From NCBI GenBank assembly GCA_016648135.1, contig JADDOH010010129.1:61048-125047 (forward strand): a stretch of 64,000 nt of DNA, read 5' to 3'. Both the position numbers and the translations under genes were made by a program. Source of the stretch: Agrypnia vestita. Taxonomy: Eukaryota; Arthropoda; Insecta; Trichoptera; Phryganeidae. The notes below the pieces were generated by a model, which saw nothing but the letters and a program-made list of their open reading frames with translations, was not told where the DNA came from and made no database searches. Shown one piece after another: positions 58,405 through 64,000 of the stretch; the first letter of the stretch is position 1; each line of letters starts with the position of its first letter.

Positions 58405-60098
58405 TATTATTATCGGGGATGCTCACTGCAGAGTGACTTTTTAAGCAACAAAACTACTTTAAAAACAAAATCCTATGGTTCAAAAAGTAAACATAAGTAA
58501 AAGGTTGAAAAGTATTTCATTTTCTTTGTTTGAATGGTTATTCAACAAAACCACTCCGCGCTTGTTCCACGTAGTCCAAGAACAACTTTTAACCGGAAGT
58601 GGCAACAATGGCAACTTGCCTATTACTGGACGGCGCACAGGGGCGAAATGGCGAGGCGGGCCGATTTATTTTCACTTTTGAAAAACCAATAATAATAATA
58701 TCGTTGTCTGTCTGTCTGCACGTAACTTATTGTAACGTCCGTAACTTATTTTATACAAAACTTTTTTCATTTCTTCTTTTTTTATATATATATATAACCT
58801 GAGCAATACAAACGACGTGTATCAATATACCAGAGACAAGTGGAATATGCTCGAGATATATTATAGCGAATTAAATTAATGCGAAGTAGGTACAGAATTG
58901 TGCTCCAGTTAGTGTCCCGTGACTTTCTGTATTAAATAAAAGTTAAACTGTTTTTAAGAGTTGCATTCGGGCTTCCACCGCTCAACAGAGAGAGAGGGCC
59001 ATACTTAATGAGACTGATAATGACAAAGAAAAAAATAATTTTTAAGATTTGATGAGATTTGGACTGTAAAAATTATTTTAAAATTTATGTGGAGGCAATG
59101 TCCGCATAGCGTCAGTAGTCCAATGTCCAATTGTTACCATTGTCTGAATTTGCTGATCTAAATACTTCCTCAGTTCACAGGGGGTTACGTCCATATAGAG
59201 TCAGCAGTCTATTGTTCAATTGTTTCCATTGTCTAGATTTGCTGACCTTACCACCAATCAGCGATAAGTCGAACGAACTAATATAGTCAACAGAGTATAT
59301 AAATTATACCCCTCGATATTGCATTACTCACTCGGATACTTGAGAGTCGATCAATCAGTCTAGTTCTGCTTCCTTACCTGTTCACTTTCACTGGCTCCCG
59401 GAGCTTAACTCTAGGAGGACTAAATTTCAACATACGACCGATCGCTCTTCATACCATGACCTACGAATCATTCATAAACTTTAAAAAAATCATTATTATT
59501 GGCTCAACAACTTCTGATGAGTCTTGGCTACCACCTAAATTGTCCGTTTTTTGCCTAACTAGATTGCCTAATTTGTTCGATTTTGAACTCTATCTCTCCA
59601 TTTTGATCCTCTAGTACCCATCGAGTGACCCATCTCTACGAATGAGATTTTCTACTAGAAACAATCTTTGAGTTTTATTTTGTTTCGCCGTCTTGCATAT
59701 TACCTTCATGATGCGTTCTAACTGTAACCCATCAAAAATGACGGTACTTTTCGTGCCGGTTCCTAAAGAATAAGTATTTACTTATTGATATAGTAAATGA
59801 AATAGTAATAACGACTTTTATCAAATTATATCAAGAATTTTTATTTTATTTTTTAAATTTAAAATATAACAGAAACCTAAAAGGTTTATGGATAACATTT
59901 TTACATGATTCAATATAGGAATATAATAATAATGTAATTTAGATACAAAGTCAGATATTTCCACCGCCGGCAGTTAATGGTACTATTTTAAACCTCGGCG
60001 ATCGTGGCGATTGTGTGTGCGTACTAATGCGATACTATAATTAAAGAATTAATAATATTAATAAAAAAGACATAAAAAAAAATAAAAAAAAATATATT
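58405..60098. other. Intergenic or intron; promoter-like block at 59100-59400
   Basis: 59100-59158 and 59190-59247 are diverged tandem units (gtccaattgt.accattgtct..atttgctga). They are followed by a TATA word (tatataaatt, 59297) and tcaatcagtctag, an LTR- or promoter-like arrangement on the plus strand. 59850-59955 is a LINE 3' UTR piece matching 28300-28410. Confidence 0.35.
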
Positions 60099-60166
60099 CC
60101 GGTACCGGGACTCGATCTCGAGCCTCCTGGGTGAGAGTTAGGTATCTTAGCCGCTACACCACATAG
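60099..60166 (-). tRNA. tRNA-like sequence (SINE-type)
   Basis: The minus strand reads ATGTGGTGTAGCGGCTAAGA (A-box TGGTGTAGCGG), then a loop around CTCACCC, then GATCGAGTCCCGG (B-box-like). It is preceded by A-rich runs. Probably a tRNA-derived repeat, not a working tRNA. Confidence 0.45.
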
Positions 60167-60227
60167 AAGATATCATTGATTGCGTAGAAAATGTTTATAA
60201 AGCCAGTGTAAATGGAGAAAATATATT

Positions 60228-60615
60228 TTCATCATCATCATCATTCTTGGCACTGCAACCCTTGGTGGGTCTTGGCCTCCTCAATAATTTTCCTCCACTC
60301 ATCTCGGTCTAGTGCCAGCTCTCTCCAGTTTCGAAGCTCTAAGGCAGAGATATCTTTGAGGACGTTGACACTCCACCTTAATTTTGGCCTTCTTAAGCCC
60401 TATTGGCCTTGAGTTCAGCAGGGACTGTTGGTGCTTGATGCTCGGACATTCTCTCCACATGACCCAGCCACCGAAGGCTTCCCAGTTTTATAAATTTTGT
60501 GACGTTTGGCTCCTTAGATAGAGTATAGAGCTCATTGTTGTAACGTCTGCGCCAAAGTCCATTTTCTAGAACCGGTCCGAAGATACGCCTCAAAATTATT
60601 TTAGACAGCATATTG
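60228..60615 (-). pseudogene. LINE 3' end with GAT-repeat tail
   Basis: The minus strand reads ILRRIFGPVLENGLWRRRYN, NELYTLSKEPNVTKFIKLGS, LRWLGHVERMSEH, then (other frame) SALELRNWRELALDRDE-like, ending in (gat)n at 60228-60243. Frameshifted. Confidence 0.8.
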
Positions 60616-61700
60616 TGCTCTCTATAATAATATTTTTTACGTAAATGGTTCGCATCTTCGCCTATTTTCTACATTTAATATATTTTTGAAGGATCATAAG
60701 GTACAACCCCGTAGGTTTCCGCGGGTTGAAGTTCCATCTCCAGCCGTTTAATTTCGTTTTTTTAGTCGTGAATTGAAACGAAATTACGGAGACAGACCAG
60801 ACAGTTAGACGGACGGACAGACAACGCAATTATAATAATTATTATAATTAATTTTCTTTAATTTACTTATTTACACTTTTGTTTGTTCATATATGTATAT
60901 ACTTTTTACCTAACTTTATTTATGTTTTTATTCTTATTTATTTTATTTCTTATTTCTTTTTTACTTTATATACTTTTTGCTCTAATTTACTTTACTTTAT
61001 TTTTCTTTTATTCTTCTAATTACTTAACCATGAAATAAAATATTTAAATGGAGTCTCAATGAATGGAATGGCTACTTACCTCAGAACAGGTATTTTTATG
61101 TACCTAGCGAGGTAGGTAACGATAAAGGCCCGCATACAAAAAATTGTATATTGTATTTGTTGCTGTCTTATTCATAAACTCTGCAAATATTCTTAACATT
61201 AATTATGTTTTGATGCAAGCTGTTATAAAAGTTATTGAGCTAATAAACGCCGATTTATCGGCACTGAAACTGAAACTGAATTGGGATAATTTGGTCAGTT
61301 TCATAATTTTTTTTCCGTTTTTGTCCGCTCCTGGAGAACAAAATCGATTTTGGCAGCTGAATCTTGCAACGTTAGACTTTTTCTTAGTTCTGATGGAAAC
61401 ACTAACATAAACACGTAAAATATTTTTACATAAACCTATGCATATTCACGCCGCATACCAAAAATGTTAAGATAGGATTGCAGAAAATTGAAAGAAGGAA
61501 TAAATTATATTTATAATAGGTACTGCAAAGAAAAACACAGCATTCCTGTAAACTAAAAGGCAATTTCATGGCACTAGAAGAAGTGTTGTATACCGATACA
61601 CGTCAATATGTGTGTTAGCGGTATATGTGTTGTTATTATATTTTCACCAGATGGTAGAATCGACGATTTTACAGCACTCTTCACTTTTACACTAAAATTG
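60616..61700. other. AT-rich, one dispersed repeat tail
   Basis: 60720-60830 is a gacagac-rich repeat tail (family at 3340 and 30235). No gene. Confidence 0.4.
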
Positions 61701-61702
61701 GA

Positions 61703-61830
61703 AATTACTAGAAAGTTCTGGAATGGTCCACCGGATTACTGACATTGAGAAAGCCATGAGTACGTGTCTTAAGTAAAAGACATGAATACGTGTCTATAAA
61801 TACGAGCGCACCGCACTGCGCGGGTGAGTT
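61703..61830 (+). promoter_or_regulatory. HSE plus TATA module 1
   Basis: GAA-ag-TTC-tg-GAA (61711-61723) with a further TCC, then TATAAATA at 61795-61802. The layout resembles insect heat-shock promoters. No heat-shock ORF follows. Confidence 0.4.
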
Positions 61831-61912
61831 GTTAATTGTGACATTTCGCCGATCTGTGTACCAGCGACAGTAAATCAAGAAAGTACCCACCGACGTGTGA
61901 GAAGTGTTCCAT

Positions 61913-62130
61913 AGTATATTTTGAGTTTATCCAAATTTTTCAGAACAGTACTGGATTTTTGTCACAGGGACATCATTAATCAATATATATTATAGATGTC
62001 TCAGAGAGACGAAATTATATTTGAATTCCAAATCATAAAAAATAGATATCTCAGTATTGACATCTGTGGTAAATTAAAGGGAATGAAAAAGCTTTGTACG
62101 CTGGTCGCGCTAAGGATTATAACACATATA
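61913..62130. mobile_element. FB-1 remnant I (reverse orientation)
   Basis: Tail (tattttgagtttatcc..actggatttttgtcaca), arm start (tatattatagatgtctca) and inner words (gacatctgtgg). It lies between two HSE/TATA modules. Confidence 0.7.
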
Positions 62131-62159
62131 CGGAACATGTCGTAAAAACACCTGGAAAA

Positions 62160-62300
62160 GCTTAGAACCTTCTCCCAATCACCAGAATAATCTAGAAGGT
62201 TCATAATCCAATTTTCCGATATAAATAGCGTGGATCTAGGCCGCCGCGCAGAATTGTCGTTTGACAGTTCGTTCAGTGCGAAATCCGTCGCGAAGTATGC
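62160..62300 (+). promoter_or_regulatory. HSE plus TATA module 2
   Basis: GAA-cc-TTC (62165-62172) and GAA-gg-TTC (62195-62202) precede TATAAATA at 62220-62227, and an initiator-like ttcagtgcg lies at 62272. The following A-rich leader (gcgacaaataaagcgaataa) resembles hsp70 5' UTRs. No coding frame follows, so it may be a pseudogene promoter or transposon part. Confidence 0.45.
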
Positions 62301-63395
62301 GTGAGACGACGCCCAGTGTGGCCAGTCGTTAGGGAATAGAAGCGACAAATAAAGCGAATAATCGAGCGAAGTAACTCATTGGAGAAATAAATAATTGCGA
62401 TAAAAAAAACGTGCGACATTGGATGGAATGTTCTAGTGAATGTTAAATACGTGTTTCCCAGAGATAATAAAGTGTTTATTTACGAGTAACGTTCTGCAAA
62501 ATAGTGTAATTTAAAGAAAAGTGTTAAGTTTTCAACCGTTGAATAATTTATTAACCATTAATTAATTTATAGCGTCTTCATTCATTCTCTTTTTTCAGTT
62601 TTGCATATCTTTCTTTTCATTTTTCTCTCAGGGGAGTGACAACTGTACCTAGTTTAACTGTCTTTACGGTATTTCCTCACATATATGTATAACATACATG
62701 TATGGTTTGCTTTTGATGGCAGTGAAGCGGTTTTGCGTGGACGCCCCCCCCGCGCCGCTTGCACTCATATGAGTTTAAGTAGCGCGGGGAGGATGACCAC
62801 TTTAGCATAAAGAATGCCGAATTGGGTGGCGAAAGTGCAGGGCTGCTATGTGAGCTACTGCTCATAAAACGACCGTGAGTCCCTCTTCACTTTTCCTTCA
62901 TTCCTTCCTACCCACGACACGTGACATTATTTATCGTTTCTTTAATCGAAAGGTGATAATTTAAAGAAAAAAACATTGGCTAAATCCAAGATAATGGTCC
63001 CATTGCATATACAACGAAAATGAGTATTTCACTATATTATTGAATGTGCTAGTAACAAAATGAAAGATAATTCACGTTTAAAAAGTAAGTATTAAATAAG
63101 ATATTACACTTTAAAGTTTCGAAAAATGCACTGCATATTTTGACATTTCATAGGCAATATATGAGGTTACGTTAGGTTTGGTTTGGTTAGTTTATTAGGT
63201 TTGGTTAGGTTAGGTTATTAGGTTTGGTTTGTTTAATTTAGATTACGATTATTTTAGTTAGATTAAATTAACAGGACATTAAATTATATAGTGAAATACT
63301 TATTTCCATTGTATGAACAGCGGGACCATATTCTTGGATTATTCCAAAACATTATTTCTAGATGTCCCAAAATGACTTTTTTTATCACTATAAAA
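62301..63395. other. No gene seen; short degenerate TTAGG-like run
   Basis: 63170-63235 is a degenerate ggtttggttaggttaggtta run. 62705-62870 is a GC-rich unclassified repeat (cgcgccgcttgcactcatat). No RGK 5' exon was recognised. Confidence 0.4.
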
Positions 63396-63923
63396 CCTTA
63401 TTGTCTCAATTAGTGTATATTATAGATATCTCACAGAGACGAAACTGTATTAATTATGGGAAAGTAGGTATAGAAGTCATTTTGGGTGTAACAGGACTTA
63501 TGACCTGTCTTTTTATGGTTGGCTTAAGTGATCACTTTACACAATTGTAACATTCGCCATTTCCACCCATGATAGAATATACCATGCTTATTCATTTTTT
63601 GGAAGTTGTATATATGTTCAAATTGCGTGAAAAGCTTTCATATATGAGTTGTAAGCGCCTTTTCCATGCGGCCTGTACAAAGCCATTTTCATTCCCCTAA
63701 ATCCCCACAGATGTCGCTAATGAAAAATCTACATTGATTTACGGAATTGGAATAAGTCCTGTTACACCCAAATGACTTCTATACCTACGTTCCCATAATT
63801 AATACAGTTTCGTCTCTGTGAGATATCTATAATATACACTAATTGATTAATAATGTCTCTGTGACATAAATCCAGCACTGTTCTGAAAGATTTGAACAAA
63901 CTCAAAATATTCCTTATTGTCTC
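63396..63923. mobile_element. FB-1 foldback copy G
   Basis: An exact 12-bp duplication ccttattgtctc (63396-63407, 63912-63923) flanks a 504-bp element. The left arm starts aattagtgtatattatagat. The right arm is shortened. The one-sided tail ends ctcaaaatatt. Confidence 0.9.
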
Positions 63924-64000
63924 TGTTCTCTGCTGGGGTCTATTCGTATTCGCTCATTTGACACTAAATGCGGACTCAAGCAGTATAACAACGAGACCGT

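Noticed and set aside
62677..62865. Ser-rich minus-strand frame as the missing RGK 5' exon
   Set aside because: No donor in the required phase and no RGK N-terminal motif; the sequence looks like a dispersed repeat.
63170..63235. Second telomeric array
   Set aside because: Only a few degenerate ggtttgg/ggttagg words; not a continuous TTAGG array.

Overview
The window looks like a piece of a repeat-rich insect nuclear genome, most likely from a moth or butterfly. The evidence is a 305-bp (TTAGG)n array (the insect telomere motif), AT-rich non-coding DNA with many taggtacctac-type words, a spliced protein gene with GT-AG introns, and decayed eukaryotic transposons almost everywhere. There are no operons and no bacterial features.

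One host gene can be assembled. On the minus strand, five in-phase exons (55586-55773, 39851-39942, 36066-36249, 31561-31693, 28093-28267) encode the GTPase core and C-terminus of an RGK-family (Rad/Gem/Rem-like) small GTPase. It has a P-loop, NKAD and ETS motifs, and the RGK C-terminal signature SKSKSCENL ending two residues before the stop. The upstream exon(s) with the start codon were not found and probably lie beyond position 64000. The four introns hold 26.9 kb, nearly all of it transposon debris.

Layout: 1-27000 is intergenic sequence downstream of the gene. It holds LINE 3' fragments, a 1.1-kb TTAA-flanked palindrome, a Tc1-like MITE, a dead mariner, a Penelope-like element (PLE) broken by a hAT, an inverted pair of LINE tails, a hAT MITE, the TTAGG array, a TTAA element with a nested foldback, a second PLE, PIF-like mini-foldbacks, and a TIR element carrying a MADF-domain ORF. 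27000-55800 is the RGK gene; its introns carry a third PLE almost on a 5' splice site, a second copy of the hAT MITE, another hAT with an 8-bp duplication, and more LINE pieces. 55800-64000 is intron or upstream sequence with a foldback full of heat-shock-element-like motifs, two HSE+TATA modules, tRNA-like sequences and promoter- or LTR-like fragments.

A recurrent family, here called FB-1, occurs as seven recognisable copies and at least five remnants. It has long inverted arms, one unpaired tail of about 80-100 bp, and target duplications of 11-15 bp. The variable duplication length does not fit ordinary cut-and-paste DNA transposons and resembles the PLE copies in the same window. FB-1 and the HSE-loaded foldback are the most novel items. 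Boundaries of degenerate repeats are approximate.
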